This document shows positions 26,457 through 35,223 of a stretch of 64,000 nt of DNA, in pieces. How positions within the stretch are numbered: the stretch's first letter is position 1; each line of letters begins with the position of its first letter. The stretch comes from Kibdelosporangium aridum (GTDB lineage Bacteria > Actinomycetota > Actinomycetes > Mycobacteriales > Pseudonocardiaceae): positions 434,001 to 498,000 of the forward strand of contig NZ_FWXV01000003.1 in the NCBI RefSeq assembly GCF_900176515.1, read 5' to 3'. Position numbers and translations under genes: made by a program. A model generated the notes under the pieces. The model was not told where the DNA came from, did no database searches, and worked only from the letters and a program-made list of their open reading frames with translations.

Positions 26457-27604
26457 CGCTGCTCAGGGATGCTGGTGGTGCGCTTGGCGGCCCGCAGGTA
26501 GGCCGCGTGGGCGGCGGTCAGGTCGCCTGCCATCTCCAGCAGGTGCGCCTTCACCGCGTCCAGCCGGTGGTGTTCGGCGAGCCGGGCGTCACCGTCCAAT
26601 GTGGCCAGCATGGCCAGGCCGTGCTCCGGACCGTCCACCATGGACAGGGCGATGGCGTGGTTGAGCGTGACCATCGGGTTGGGCCGCATCCGCGACAGGA
26701 TCCGGTAGAGCACCAGGATCTGCGGCCAGTCGGTGTCCTGCGGGGTCGCGGCTTCGTCGTGCAGCGCGGCGATGGCCGCTTGGAGCTGGTACGGGCCGAT
26801 CGGGAACCGGGACATGGCGTCTTCGATCAGCTTGGTGCCTTCTTCGATCTCGTCGGCGTTCCACAGCGTGCGGTCCTGCTCGGCGAGCGGGATGAGTCCG
26901 CCGTCCGGCCCTGTCCGCGCTTTGCGGCGGGCGTCGGTGAGCAGCATCAGGGCGAGAAGGCCGGCCACCTCGCCGTCCTCGGTCAGTGCGTGCACCGTCC
27001 TGGTCAGCCGGATGGCTTCGCTCGTGAGCTCGACACTCTGCAGGTCAGGACCGGACGACGCGGTGTACCCCTCGTTGAAGATCAGGTAGAGCACGTGCAG
27101 GACGACAGGTAGCCGCTCGGCCCATTCCGGCTCGGGGATGTCCTTGATCTTCTGTTTGGCGCGGCTGATCCGCTGGCCCATCGTGGCCTCCGGGACCATG
27201 AACGCGGTCGCGATCTGCTTGGTGGTCAGACCGCCGACGGCCCGCAGCGTGAGCGCGACCTGGGAAGGCGGCGACAGGTCGGGGTGGCAGCAGAGGAACA
27301 GCAGCTTGAGCGTGTCGTCCTGATCGCTGGTTTGCGGGGTGGTCGTGGGTTCCTGGGTGGCCGCGAGCGTCTCCCGTTTGCGCCTGGCCTGCTCACTGCG
27401 CCATTGATCGGTGAGCTTGCGCGTGGCGACCGTGATCAACCACGCCTTCGGGTTGTCCGGCACTTCACTCCACTGAACGCTCGCCGCGAGCAGCGCCTCC
27501 TGCACGGCGTCCTCGCACGCGTCGAACTGGCCGTACTTGCGCACGAGCAGGCCAAGGACCTGCGGCGCCAGCTGACGCAGCAGGTCCTCGATCATGGTGG
27601 TCAC
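26381..27604 (-). CDS. ECF42-type RNA polymerase sigma factor with C-terminal TPR extension (407 aa)
   Basis: Sigma region 2 (LGLLVRKYGQFDACEDAVQEALLAA, then PKAWLITVATRKLTDQWRSE) and region 4 (LTLRAVGGLTTKQIATAFMVPEATMGQRISRAKQKI) are clear. They are followed by about 220 residues of helical repeats containing LYLIFNEGYTAS and FPIGPYQLQAAIAALHDEA, the extension typical of group ECF42. Members of this group lack an anti-sigma factor and pair with DGPF/YciI proteins, and that partner lies directly upstream here with a 4-base overlap. The signal it answers is not known. The 3' end overlaps the convergent hydrolase gene. Confidence 0.92.
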   Translation of the reverse strand: MTTMIEDLLRQLAPQVLGLLVRKYGQFDACEDAVQEALLAASVQWSEVPDNPKAWLITVATRKLTDQWRSEQARRKRETLAATQEPTTTPQTSDQDDTLKLLFLCCHPDLSPPSQVALTLRAVGGLTTKQIATAFMVPEATMGQRISRAKQKIKDIPEPEWAERLPVVLHVLYLIFNEGYTASSGPDLQSVELTSEAIRLTRTVHALTEDGEVAGLLALMLLTDARRKARTGPDGGLIPLAEQDRTLWNADEIEEGTKLIEDAMSRFPIGPYQLQAAIAALHDEAATPQDTDWPQILVLYRILSRMRPNPMVTLNHAIALSMVDGPEHGLAMLATLDGDARLAEHHRLDAVKAHLLEMAGDLTAAHAAYLRAAKRTTSIPEQRYLAAKATNCLSKSTVRDGSSNQKM

Positions 27605-27969
27605 ATCTCCAGGCCGGCGGAGAACATCACCGGCCGCACCTCGACACCGAACCCGTCCAGCTTCGTGTCCGGGATCATCTTCGCGAGCTCGACGGCCCGC
27701 TCCTTGCTCTCGACCTCGACGAGGTAGAAGCCACCCATGAACTCCTTGGCCTCGATGTACGGGCCATCGGTGACAACCTGGACCCCGTTCTGTGACTTGA
27801 CCACCACAGTGTTGGACGGGTCGGCCAATGCCTGGGTGACGATCAGCTCGCCGGTGTCGGTGATCGTGTTCAGCAGGTTCTGGTGCCCGGCCCCGATCTG
27901 CTCGCGCTCCTCATCGGTCAGCGCCGCCATCGTCGCCGGGTTGATGTTCATGATCAGCAGGTACTTCAT
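27601..27969 (-). CDS. YciI/DGPF-domain protein, ECF42 partner (122 aa)
   Basis: The start MKYLLIMN is chosen because the family begins with this strand; the longer frame upstream has no family character. The DGPF-type motif appears as DGPYIEAKEFMGGFYLVEVES, followed by the final segment KLDGFGVEVRPVM. It overlaps the sigma gene by 4 bases. These proteins form a dimeric ferredoxin-like fold and occur next to ECF42 sigma factors in many actinobacteria. They may be the output or the sensor of that system, but their activity is not settled. Confidence 0.88.
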   Translation of the reverse strand: MKYLLIMNINPATMAALTDEEREQIGAGHQNLLNTITDTGELIVTQALADPSNTVVVKSQNGVQVVTDGPYIEAKEFMGGFYLVEVESKERAVELAKMIPDTKLDGFGVEVRPVMFSAGLEM

Positions 27970-28066
27970 GGGGATAACTCCTCTCGGTGGCGCCAGCTCC
28001 CCGGCGCCTTCACGGATGAGTCGGAGCCCACTGACAACCTTCGACATTCTGCCGGAGAATTTTCTC

Positions 28067-28342
28067 GTGACCAGGTTGACCAAGCGCATCCACCAGGACT
28101 TCGCCCAGGCCGGGACGGTCTTGCAGCTGCTCGACGACCTCGCCGATCGGCACCCCGGTGACGCGATGTTCCGAACCGAACGCCTTCAGGCGGCACTGAT
28201 CATGCTCGCCAATGGTGACCTCGCCGAACTCCACAAGGCCATCGAGCTCGCCGAGACTGATTGGCGCGACCTGCTCGTCGCCGCTGAGCTCGCCGAAGCC
28301 AGTTGGCCTCAGCGCCTCGACCAGGCCCTCGGCCCGCAGTGA
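28067..28342 (+). CDS. Small helical protein of unknown function (91 aa)
   Basis: The GTG start follows GGAG at 11 bases and gives VTRLTKRIHQDF. The protein is predicted to be all helical and acidic, with repeated LAELHKAIELAETDWRDLLVAAELA-like heptads cut by a DW pair. It has no signal peptide, membrane segment or motif I recognise. It diverges from the YciI gene across 97 bases. Similar short conserved proteins occur in actinomycetes, but I cannot assign a role. Confidence 0.55.
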   Translation: MTRLTKRIHQDFAQAGTVLQLLDDLADRHPGDAMFRTERLQAALIMLANGDLAELHKAIELAETDWRDLLVAAELAEASWPQRLDQALGPQ

Positions 28343-28357
28343 CGTACGAGCGGGTCG

Positions 28358-28978
28358 TCAAGCGAACCGGGAGATGTCCCCTGCACCTTCTCGCACGATC
28401 TCCGGCTCACCCTGGGAGAAGTCGATCACCGTGGTCGGGACCGTGCCGCACTCGCCTGAGTCGATCACCGCGTCGATCGCGTTGTCCAGGCGTTCCTTGA
28501 TCTCCCAGCCCTGGGTCATCGGTTCGTCCTGGTCGGGCAGCAGCAGGGTGCTGGACAGCAGGGGTTCGCCGAGTTCCGCGAGCAGTGCCTGGACCACCGT
28601 GTGGTCTGGGATGCGCACGCCGACCGTCTTCTTCTTCGGGTGCTGCATCCGCCGCGGGACTTCCTTCGTCGCGGGCAGGATGAACGTGTAGCTGCCCGGG
28701 GTCACCGCCTTGATCGCGCGGAACACGTCGTTGTCGACGTACACGAACTGGCCGAGCTGCGCGAAGTCCTGGCACACCAGGGTGAAGTGGTGCCGGTCGT
28801 CGAGGTGCCTTATCTGCCTGATCCGGTCGATCCCCTCGCGGTTCCCCAGCTGGCAACCGAGCGCGAAACAGGAGTCCGTCGGATAGGCGATCAGCCCGTC
28901 TTGCCGCAACAACTCGACGACCTGCTGAATGGATCGCCGCTGGGGGTTGTCGGGGTGCACATCGAAATACCTCGCCAT
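28358..28978 (-). CDS. YrdC/YciO-family protein, Sua5-like (206 aa)
   Basis: The protein matches the Sua5/YciO/YrdC fold: GLIAYPTDSCFALGCQL, the basic KPRxxHFxLVC-like HLDDRHHFTLVCQDF, PGSYTFILPATKEVPRRM and KKTVGVRIPDH. The fold makes threonylcarbamoyl-AMP from threonine, bicarbonate and ATP for tRNA t6A modification. The PRRMQHPKKKTVGVRIPDH stretch is typical of the YciO branch, whose own role is less certain than that of TsaC/Sua5. It is probably a housekeeping gene. It starts 31 bases after the stop of the multicopper oxidase. Confidence 0.85.
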   Translation of the reverse strand: MARYFDVHPDNPQRRSIQQVVELLRQDGLIAYPTDSCFALGCQLGNREGIDRIRQIRHLDDRHHFTLVCQDFAQLGQFVYVDNDVFRAIKAVTPGSYTFILPATKEVPRRMQHPKKKTVGVRIPDHTVVQALLAELGEPLLSSTLLLPDQDEPMTQGWEIKERLDNAIDAVIDSGECGTVPTTVIDFSQGEPEIVREGAGDISRFA

Positions 28979-29009
28979 GCACCCCAACACTAGTCCATCT
29001 TGGACGTGC

Positions 29010-30455
29010 TCACGCGACAATCTTCATCTGCGCCATCATCGCCACTGACGAGTGGTCGACGAAGTGGCAGTGGAACGGGAACATCCCCGTGTACGGCGCG
29101 TCGAACTTGATCAGCAGGCGGACCGTCTCGCCGGACGCGATCGACACCGTGTCCTTCGGGTACGCCTCCCACGGCTCGACTGACCTGCCGTTGCGGTCGA
29201 GCACGCGGAACTGCACCACGTGCACATGCAGCGAATGCGGGATCGGGTCCGGGTCGGCGTTCGTGACCTCCCAGATCTCCGTACTTCCTCGTTTGACTGT
29301 GAAATCCGTGCGGTACGGGTCGTACGGTTTGCCGTTGATCAGGAAGACCAGGTTCTTGAAGTCGAAGCTCAGCACGACTTTCCTGGTCATCATCACCGGT
29401 GCGCCGATCGCGGGCAGCACGCTGAGCTTCTGCGGCACTGAACTGTCGTCGGTGTCGGGCATGTCCTTGCGGACGCTGTCGATCACCTCGAACCGCATGA
29501 TCTCGGTGTTCTCCGGTGTCGTGCCCTGTGCGTTGACCAGCGTGATCGCGCTGCCGCCACGGGCCTTGCTGAAGTCGACGACGACCTCGACCCGTTCGGC
29601 GGGCCACAGCGAGATCTCCGTGCGGCGCACCGGCCGGGCCAGCAACCCGCCGTCCGTGGCGACCTGGACGAGCTCGCCGCCGTTGCTCAGCCGGAACGAG
29701 AACATGCGCTCGTTCGACGTGTTCACCAGGCGCAGCCGGTACTTGCGCCGCCGGACCCGCAGAACTGGTTGCGGCACACCGTTGACCAGGACCGTGCTGC
29801 GGCGCTGCGCGTCGAACATCGCCCACAGCAGTTGACCGTGGTCATCCAATGCGACGTCACGGAACATCAGCGGGATGTCGAACTGGCCACGCGGCAGCAT
29901 CGGCGCCGCCTTCGGGTCCTCGATCAGGTAGAGCCCGCACAGTCCTTTGTAGATCTGCTCGGCTTCAAGGTGGTGTGCGTGGTCGTGGTACCACAACGTC
30001 GAGGCGCGCTGGTCGTTCGGGTAGTGGTAGATCCGTGAGTTGCCCGGCTGGATCACGTCCAACGGATGACCATCGCTGTCCTGCGGCACGATCCCGCCGT
30101 GCAGGTGCACCGCACTCGGAGTCTGCAGGCGGTTGGTCACAGCGACCTTCACCGAACGGCCGCGCTTCGCTTTGATGGTCGGCCCGGGAAAGCTGCCGTT
30201 GTACGTGATCACTTCGGTCGGCACACCCGGCAGGATCTCCGCGACGCCAGGCTTGACCGACAGTTCGTAGTAGTCCGTCGAACGGTCCGAGTACACAGGG
30301 GACAGTACCGGCGGGATCGGGAGTTCGCGGGTGAACGGCTTGGCCTGCGGCGGGCTGCCGACCACCGCGGCCATGAGACGCTCCGCCGGCAGGGCCAGCG
30401 CCACGCCACCAGCAGCGCCCAGTTTCAAGGTGCCTCTACGGTTGAGCATCCGCAT
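29010..30455 (-). CDS. Tat-exported multicopper oxidase (481 aa)
   Basis: The N-terminus has a twin-arginine signal (LNRRGTLKLGAAGGVALAL). All copper-site motifs are present: HLHGG near residue 117, WYHDHAHH, HSLHVH, and the C-terminal HCHFVDHSSVAMM near residue 463 with the type 1 Cys and an axial Met. Three cupredoxin domains match the CotA/bilirubin-oxidase/phenoxazinone-synthase branch. It oxidises phenols, amines or metals at the cell exterior while reducing oxygen to water. It is 12 bases downstream of a four-helix membrane protein. A second, different Tat oxidase with a membrane partner lies at 59714. A role in coupling aminophenols cannot be excluded, but copper or iron handling is equally possible. 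Confidence 0.9.
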   Translation of the reverse strand: MRMLNRRGTLKLGAAGGVALALPAERLMAAVVGSPPQAKPFTRELPIPPVLSPVYSDRSTDYYELSVKPGVAEILPGVPTEVITYNGSFPGPTIKAKRGRSVKVAVTNRLQTPSAVHLHGGIVPQDSDGHPLDVIQPGNSRIYHYPNDQRASTLWYHDHAHHLEAEQIYKGLCGLYLIEDPKAAPMLPRGQFDIPLMFRDVALDDHGQLLWAMFDAQRRSTVLVNGVPQPVLRVRRRKYRLRLVNTSNERMFSFRLSNGGELVQVATDGGLLARPVRRTEISLWPAERVEVVVDFSKARGGSAITLVNAQGTTPENTEIMRFEVIDSVRKDMPDTDDSSVPQKLSVLPAIGAPVMMTRKVVLSFDFKNLVFLINGKPYDPYRTDFTVKRGSTEIWEVTNADPDPIPHSLHVHVVQFRVLDRNGRSVEPWEAYPKDTVSIASGETVRLLIKFDAPYTGMFPFHCHFVDHSSVAMMAQMKIVA

Positions 30456-30467
30456 ACCTCTTTTCTT

Positions 30468-31202
30468 CTACGGAACGCCGAACAGCGCTGTTCCTGCGAC
30501 GACGAGCACGAACGTGTACTGCAGCACCGTCATCGCGGCCGCCACCGTGCCGGTGAACAAGATCGCGTTCCCCAGCGTCATCGCGGCGACCGGTATCGTC
30601 ACCAGGGCCGCGAGCACCGACCCGAGGACAGCGAAGGAAAACCGTGCCTTGAAATGGTCGGTTTCGCGGAAGTACCGCCTCGTAAGCCATGCAGCGCCAA
30701 GGATTCCCACGGCAGTCAGGTGCACCGCGAGCACGACCAGGCCCGGGTAGTTCACCACGGCCGACCCAGTCACCGGCGCCGGTGGCACGTACTCGGCTTG
30801 GTGGTGGCCGCTGGTGACCAAGGCGTGCCGAGGCACAAAGGCTCCAGTGGGCAGGAAACGGGCGTGGTCTCTCAACGCCCACGCGATCACGGCGGCGGTG
30901 ACAACCGCGAATCCGACCACTGGCACGACCCGCGGCCCACCCGAAACTGTCGTACCCCCGGTGTTGAATGGAAAACGGGGGATCCCCGGGATGGCGGGAT
31001 TTGTCGAGGAAGCGAGGTCATCAGGGGCCAAGGCGCCGGGCGGTGTCACAGGAACTGCAGGAGCGCCAGGCGAAGGCACGACGCTGTCCGCAGTACCGTG
31101 TGGAGCAGCCAGGACCAGGATGGTCTCCTGAGCCGTCGCCATCGCAACCGGAATGCCCGAAACCGTGAGCCATCTGATGTCCAGGGACACTGTTCTCACC
31201 AC
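30468..31202 (-). CDS. Four-helix membrane protein paired with the multicopper oxidase (up to 244 aa)
   Basis: After a long Pro/Gly-rich N-terminal segment, four hydrophobic helices can be seen: VVPVVGFAVVTAAVIAWAL, YPGLVVLAVHLTAVGILGAAW, FAVLGSVLAALVTIPVAAM and AAAMTVLQYTFVLVVAGTAL. A His-rich stretch (SGHHQAEYVPP) lies between helices 1 and 2. The start is uncertain: GTG at 31202 or ATG at 31142, neither with a strong RBS. It precedes the oxidase by 12 bases and is probably cotranscribed. I do not recognise the family. Confidence 0.6.
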   Translation of the reverse strand: MVRTVSLDIRWLTVSGIPVAMATAQETILVLAAPHGTADSVVPSPGAPAVPVTPPGALAPDDLASSTNPAIPGIPRFPFNTGGTTVSGGPRVVPVVGFAVVTAAVIAWALRDHARFLPTGAFVPRHALVTSGHHQAEYVPPAPVTGSAVVNYPGLVVLAVHLTAVGILGAAWLTRRYFRETDHFKARFSFAVLGSVLAALVTIPVAAMTLGNAILFTGTVAAAMTVLQYTFVLVVAGTALFGVP

Positions 31203-31336
31203 CGCCCGCTTGCGTCCAGGTCAGCAGCCACCGAGTCGCGGATCGGCACTGGCTTCGGCACGGGCGGGACCAACGGCCGCCGGGCGATCCTGTGCCGCAG
31301 GGCTCGGGTTACTCGGGTGGTCATCCTGGCCATGGT

Positions 31337-31969
31337 TCACCCCACCAATGGGCTGGCTACGCGCCTGACCAGCTGGTCGCGGACCCTTGTCGGGATGTCC
31401 GGCGCGAAACGGGAGAGGTAGCTTTCGGCGTGCGCGTCCGTGTCGATCACGAAGGGCAGGTCGAACACGACGAGCTTGCGGATCGCGAGTAGGGGCAAGG
31501 GTGCGCGCAGAGCCTTGAACCGCGCGTTCCACAGGCCTGGTTCGTCGCAGACCGGGTGGAACTGGCCGATCATCAGGCCGTCGGCCACGAAGGAGTCCTT
31601 TGCCTCACGCTGCAAGGCATCCAGCTCGGTCGAGTCCGTGTAGTCCAAGTGCGGCAACGCCAGCAGGATCGTCAGCAGTTCCTGGTCGTCCGGGGACAGC
31701 CCGGCCGACAATTCCGTGTACTGAGCTCTCAAGCCAACAATCGCGGCACGAACGTCCGAAGTGGTCGCGGCCGCCAGGTAGTACAAGCCTTTACGCAACG
31801 AAGGTTGGGTGTACGGACACACTGGACCGCTTCGGCCGAGGTCGGGGTGAGAGGTCACCAAGTAGTCCCGTGACCATGCCAGGACCTGCCGCACGGAAGG
31901 CAAGTACTGCGCAGGCACCTTGCCGTCGTCGACCTCGGCCGCTGTCCAGATCAACACCGCGTTGGTCAT
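31337..31969 (-). CDS. DUF6875-like protein (210 aa)
   Basis: The ATG at 31969 overlaps the acetyltransferase stop by 4 bases, which decides the start. The sequence has the pattern WSRDYLVTSHPDLGRSGPVCPYTQPSLRKG, which I associate with DUF6875 proteins of actinomycetes, and later LMIGQFHPVCDEPGLWN and LPLLAIRKLVVFDLPF. No catalytic signature is known to me. It is the last gene of a three-gene unit with a GNAT acetyltransferase and a PLP decarboxylase, so it may act on the same small molecule. The family assignment is from memory of the pattern and is moderate. Confidence 0.55.
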   Translation of the reverse strand: MTNAVLIWTAAEVDDGKVPAQYLPSVRQVLAWSRDYLVTSHPDLGRSGPVCPYTQPSLRKGLYYLAAATTSDVRAAIVGLRAQYTELSAGLSPDDQELLTILLALPHLDYTDSTELDALQREAKDSFVADGLMIGQFHPVCDEPGLWNARFKALRAPLPLLAIRKLVVFDLPFVIDTDAHAESYLSRFAPDIPTRVRDQLVRRVASPLVG

Positions 31970-32559
31970 TGCGGCTCCCGCCACATCGGTTGCAGCGTCG
32001 GTCCGCCGGGAATTTCGATCGTCGTGCCGACGGGCAGGAAGCCGTAACGGCGGGACACTGCCAATCCACCGGACGAGCTGGCCTCGGCGTAGGCCGCGGC
32101 GCGGTCGGCGTCGATGCGGGCCATCAAGGTGTCGTACAGCACCGACATCGCGCCGTGGCGTTGGCTGGACGGGCTGACGCCGGCGAACGACAGGTAGTAG
32201 TGCGGACGGCCGGTTGGGTGGTGGATCGTCTGCAGGCCGGAGATCGTGGCCATCCGCTCGGCGTCCGGCCCGAGGATCTCGGTGAAGCGGGCGGCCAGTT
32301 CCTCGCCGCGGGTCTCGGTTTCCTCCCATGCGCCCGGCGGAAGAAACAACAACGCCGCGTCCCGGGCAGAGTTCGTGTAGACGCTGTTGTAGCGCAACGA
32401 GATGTCCAGGAACTCACGGAAGAACGCGGGCAGGATCGTGGCCCGGCGAGCGTCGTCCGGAGTGATCCAGCGGGTCATCGCGTCCTCGTGGAACGCGTCG
32501 GCGAGCATCTTGGCCAGCACCTCGGTGTCGGCTGCGGTTGCCAACTGAGCTTCGGACAC
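31966..32559 (-). CDS. GNAT-family N-acetyltransferase (197 aa)
   Basis: The protein has the GNAT fold: N-terminal strand and helices (TEVLAKMLADAFHEDAMTRWI), the central strand HYYLSFAGVSPSSQRHGAMSVLYDTLMARIDA with the acetyl-CoA loop (degenerate Q/RxxGxG as QRHGAM), and AYAEASSSGGLAVSRRYGFLPVGTT. It acetylates an amine with acetyl-CoA. It starts 11 bases after the decarboxylase and overlaps the next gene, so an amine made by the decarboxylase is a plausible substrate. The acetyl-CoA loop is less glycine-rich than usual. Confidence 0.78.
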   Translation of the reverse strand: MSEAQLATAADTEVLAKMLADAFHEDAMTRWITPDDARRATILPAFFREFLDISLRYNSVYTNSARDAALLFLPPGAWEETETRGEELAARFTEILGPDAERMATISGLQTIHHPTGRPHYYLSFAGVSPSSQRHGAMSVLYDTLMARIDADRAAAYAEASSSGGLAVSRRYGFLPVGTTIEIPGGPTLQPMWREPQ

Positions 32560-32570
32560 GGCCTTTCCCT

Positions 32571-33926
32571 TCAGACTCGAGCGGCGAGTTCTTCGACACG
32601 GGCGTGCAATGTGCCCACATACGCCTCGGTCTCCGGCTTCATCAGGACACTGCGCACCACACGGGCGGAATCGGTGTCCTGCGTGACAAGCGGGTGGCGT
32701 CGGCGGAAAGCGGAAGCGTCGGTGCGCAGCAGGCTCAGGTAGACCGGGTCGTCCTCGGCCGCCATTCCGGCACGCAGCAACGCGTCCGACCGGGCATCCA
32801 CAGTGGACATATGGGTACCCGAAGGGAAATAGGTCACGATGTCGAGTTCGGGCTCTTGGTAGAGCACGAGCTCGTCAGAGGCTTCAAGCAGAGAAGCCCA
32901 AGCGATCGCGGCGCGGCGGTTGGCCGCCAAGATCTGACCGAAGCCGGACGGAGTCAGTGGCAGCAGCTGCAGGGTCAACCACAGCGCGGCCGCGGCGGCA
33001 CCGGCCCGTGAGCACTCCAGGCTGATCTCGCCGAGGTGCAACTGGGAGTCGGTGAAGTAGGTGTACGGCGAGTCGTGCGACAAGTGCTTTCCTGCCCGTG
33101 GGTCGGCGAAAAGCACTGCGCCGCAACCATATGGCTGCAAGCCATGCTTGTGCGGGTCGACCGCGACGGAGTCGCAGGACGCGATCGCGCGCCATGGCCG
33201 CGGGTCGATTCCCATCGCAGCACGGCCCAGAATGCTGTAGAAGCCACCGTAAGCCGCGTCCACATGTACCCGGGCGCCGTATTTCCTTGCCAGTGCGACG
33301 ATTTCGTGCACCTGGTCGACGACGCCGAGCCCGGTTGTGCCGGTGGTGGCGACGATGGTTCCGACGCGACCGGTGTGCAGGATGTGGTCCACCGCGTCGA
33401 GATCGACACGTCCAAGTGCGTCCACCGCAAGCCGGTGTCCTTGAATTCCGAGGACGTGGCACATACGCTCATGCGTGTAATGACATTCCGAGCTGAACGC
33501 GATTCCCTTGCCCGGATGCAATTGCCGTGCCACGTACAGCGCTTCCAGATTGGCCATCGTGCCACTGGTCGTCAGGTGGCCGATGTGCGGGCCGAAGCCG
33601 ACCATTTCGGCGAGCGCGCGTACGCATTCGCGCTCCATTTCGGTGGTGGCCGGACCACCCTCTTGGGCGTGGTTGTTCGGGTTGAACTGCATGGCCGTGA
33701 GATAGCCGACGATCGCGGCCGGATGCGGTGGTTTCACCATCTGCCCGGCGTAACGCGGGTGGAAGAACGGGTAGTTGTGCTCCAGGCGTTTCGCGAACTG
33801 TTCGAACGCGACGCCGAACTGGTCGTCGGACACGTGATGGGACGCGTGTGGCTGCACCGGGCCGAACTGCTCGGCCCAGGAAGCGGCGAAGTCAGCCGCG
33901 CGGGTTAGCCAATACCGCAGATCCAT
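32571..33926 (-). CDS. Group II PLP-dependent amino acid decarboxylase (451 aa)
   Basis: This is a fold type I PLP enzyme of the glutamate/tyrosine/aromatic decarboxylase group. The cofactor lysine is in SVAVDPHKHG (about residue 257), the PLP-binding Asp in VHVDAAYGG, and the Thr/His pair in LTTSGTMANLEAL and CHYTHERM. The N-terminus has the group pattern PFFHPRYAGQMVKPPHP and NNHAQEGGPATTEMERE. The substrate is not evident; aromatic or acidic amino acids are candidates. It heads a unit with a GNAT and a DUF6875-like gene. A terminator at 33974-34004 isolates it from the upstream gene. Confidence 0.85.
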   Translation of the reverse strand: MDLRYWLTRAADFAASWAEQFGPVQPHASHHVSDDQFGVAFEQFAKRLEHNYPFFHPRYAGQMVKPPHPAAIVGYLTAMQFNPNNHAQEGGPATTEMERECVRALAEMVGFGPHIGHLTTSGTMANLEALYVARQLHPGKGIAFSSECHYTHERMCHVLGIQGHRLAVDALGRVDLDAVDHILHTGRVGTIVATTGTTGLGVVDQVHEIVALARKYGARVHVDAAYGGFYSILGRAAMGIDPRPWRAIASCDSVAVDPHKHGLQPYGCGAVLFADPRAGKHLSHDSPYTYFTDSQLHLGEISLECSRAGAAAAALWLTLQLLPLTPSGFGQILAANRRAAIAWASLLEASDELVLYQEPELDIVTYFPSGTHMSTVDARSDALLRAGMAAEDDPVYLSLLRTDASAFRRRHPLVTQDTDSARVVRSVLMKPETEAYVGTLHARVEELAARV

Positions 33927-33973
33927 GGCTCAGTTGTACCGAGCCACCCGCAAGAACCCCGCAAGACAACAAA

Positions 33974-34004
33974 ACGGCCCGGGAGGAAATCCCTCCCAGG
34001 CCGT
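33974..34004. terminator. Hairpin terminator
   Basis: The arms ACGGCC-GGGAGG and its complement pair with one interior mismatch around a short AAAT loop. It sits just downstream of the DUF1772 gene at 34018 and upstream of the decarboxylase. Confidence 0.65.
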
Positions 34005-34017
34005 GTGCGAGGTACCG

Positions 34018-34509
34018 CTATGCCGAGAAGTTCGCGATCAACGCCCAGATCGCGGCGCCGAAGCCCAGTGTGGCGAACCACGCCCGGACTCCGTTCAGCC
34101 TTACCCAACGGTCTTCGAACTCTTTGCGGACACCGGCGACGTCGGCGATCTTGTCCGGTGGGCCGTACCGGTCGAGCCGGACATTCATCGGCACGTTCCC
34201 GCGCACCGTGATGCCGAAACAGATCAGGTAGAGCACCAGGCTCGCCAGCACCGGCAGGAACACCGAGAACGGCTGCCCGATGAACAGGATCACCGTGAGG
34301 ATGCCGAACAGCGCCGACCCGATGAACGTCATGAAGAACCGGGGATTTTGCACATCCCGGTTGATTTTCTGCATCACGTCGACGAACGTGCGGTCATCCG
34401 TACCGCGCAGACTGACCATCACCGAAATGGAGTAGGTGTAGAAAAAGCCGGACACCAGTCCAAGCAGGAGCGTTGTCACGATCAGTGACGCGGCCCTGAC
34501 CACTTCCAT
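34018..34509 (-). CDS. DUF1772 membrane protein (163 aa)
   Basis: This is a four-helix membrane protein of the DUF1772 (anthrone-oxygenase-like) family. Helices: AASLIVTTLLLGLVSGFFYTYSISV, FFMTFIGSALFGILTVILF, LPVLASLVLYLICFGITV and WFATLGFGAAIWALIA. The family motif FVDVMQKINRDVQNP and VRGNVPMNVRLDR are present. Some relatives are linked to anthrone oxidation, but most are uncharacterised. A paralogue with the same motifs lies immediately upstream at 34555, which points to tandem duplication. Confidence 0.78.
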   Translation of the reverse strand: MEVVRAASLIVTTLLLGLVSGFFYTYSISVMVSLRGTDDRTFVDVMQKINRDVQNPRFFMTFIGSALFGILTVILFIGQPFSVFLPVLASLVLYLICFGITVRGNVPMNVRLDRYGPPDKIADVAGVRKEFEDRWVRLNGVRAWFATLGFGAAIWALIANFSA

Positions 34510-34554
34510 TGTTGTTCCTCCCTGCCCCGCGTGATCCCAGTCGAACGGACAGTA

Positions 34555-35118
34555 TCAGGAAATGCCCGTTTTGAGAGCCTTGTTCGCGCGTCCATGTAGT
34601 GCGATCGCGGGCACCAACGCCAACAACGACAACATGCACGCGATCGTGCGTGCCGCGTTAAGAGCGTTCCAGGTGCCTTCGTTGAACGCGGCGCGCGCGG
34701 CAGCGAAGTCGGCGATGACGGCGGGATCACCCGCGGCAGCCAGTTTGTCGTTGAGAGGAATGTTTCCGCCGAACGTCAGCGCGAGTGCGACCACATAGAG
34801 CAGCATGGCGGCGAAGATCCAGCGTGCGGCGGCGCGGTAGCCCGCCCGCTGGTGCACGATCGCGGCGGCACCGGTGAAGATGAACGCGCCGAAGAAGGCG
34901 AACGCGAACGCGCCGGTCTGCACGCCCTCGTTGATCTTCTGCATGGCCACGACGAACGACCGGTCGTCGACCTTGGCCAGCGACGGCATGACCAGGATCG
35001 CGAAGGCGAAGAAGAAGCCGGCCATCAGTCCAACTGTGAGGGTGGCCAGGTACAACAGCGGAGCGGCGGCCTTGCTGCGTGGCCCGGCCTGCTGGCCGGC
35101 GCCTTGGTGAGCGAGCAT
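34555..35118 (-). CDS. DUF1772 membrane protein, paralogue (187 aa)
   Basis: The start MLAHQGAG is preferred because the longer frame lacks family character. Four membrane helices and the DUF1772 motifs FVVAMQKINEGVQTG and FGGNIPLNDKLAA match the neighbour at 34018. It is encoded 45 bases upstream of that gene on the same strand. Function unknown; see the paralogue for the family caveat. Confidence 0.75.
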   Translation of the reverse strand: MLAHQGAGQQAGPRSKAAAPLLYLATLTVGLMAGFFFAFAILVMPSLAKVDDRSFVVAMQKINEGVQTGAFAFAFFGAFIFTGAAAIVHQRAGYRAAARWIFAAMLLYVVALALTFGGNIPLNDKLAAAGDPAVIADFAAARAAFNEGTWNALNAARTIACMLSLLALVPAIALHGRANKALKTGIS

Positions 35119-35223
35119 CGGACTCGTCCTTCTCTCTGGTGTGGACTCATTGGTAGCAGGCAAGCCGGGCGGAACCGTCCAGTCTTCCCTCGATCGGGGT
35201 GAACAGTTCACCGGAACAGCCGA

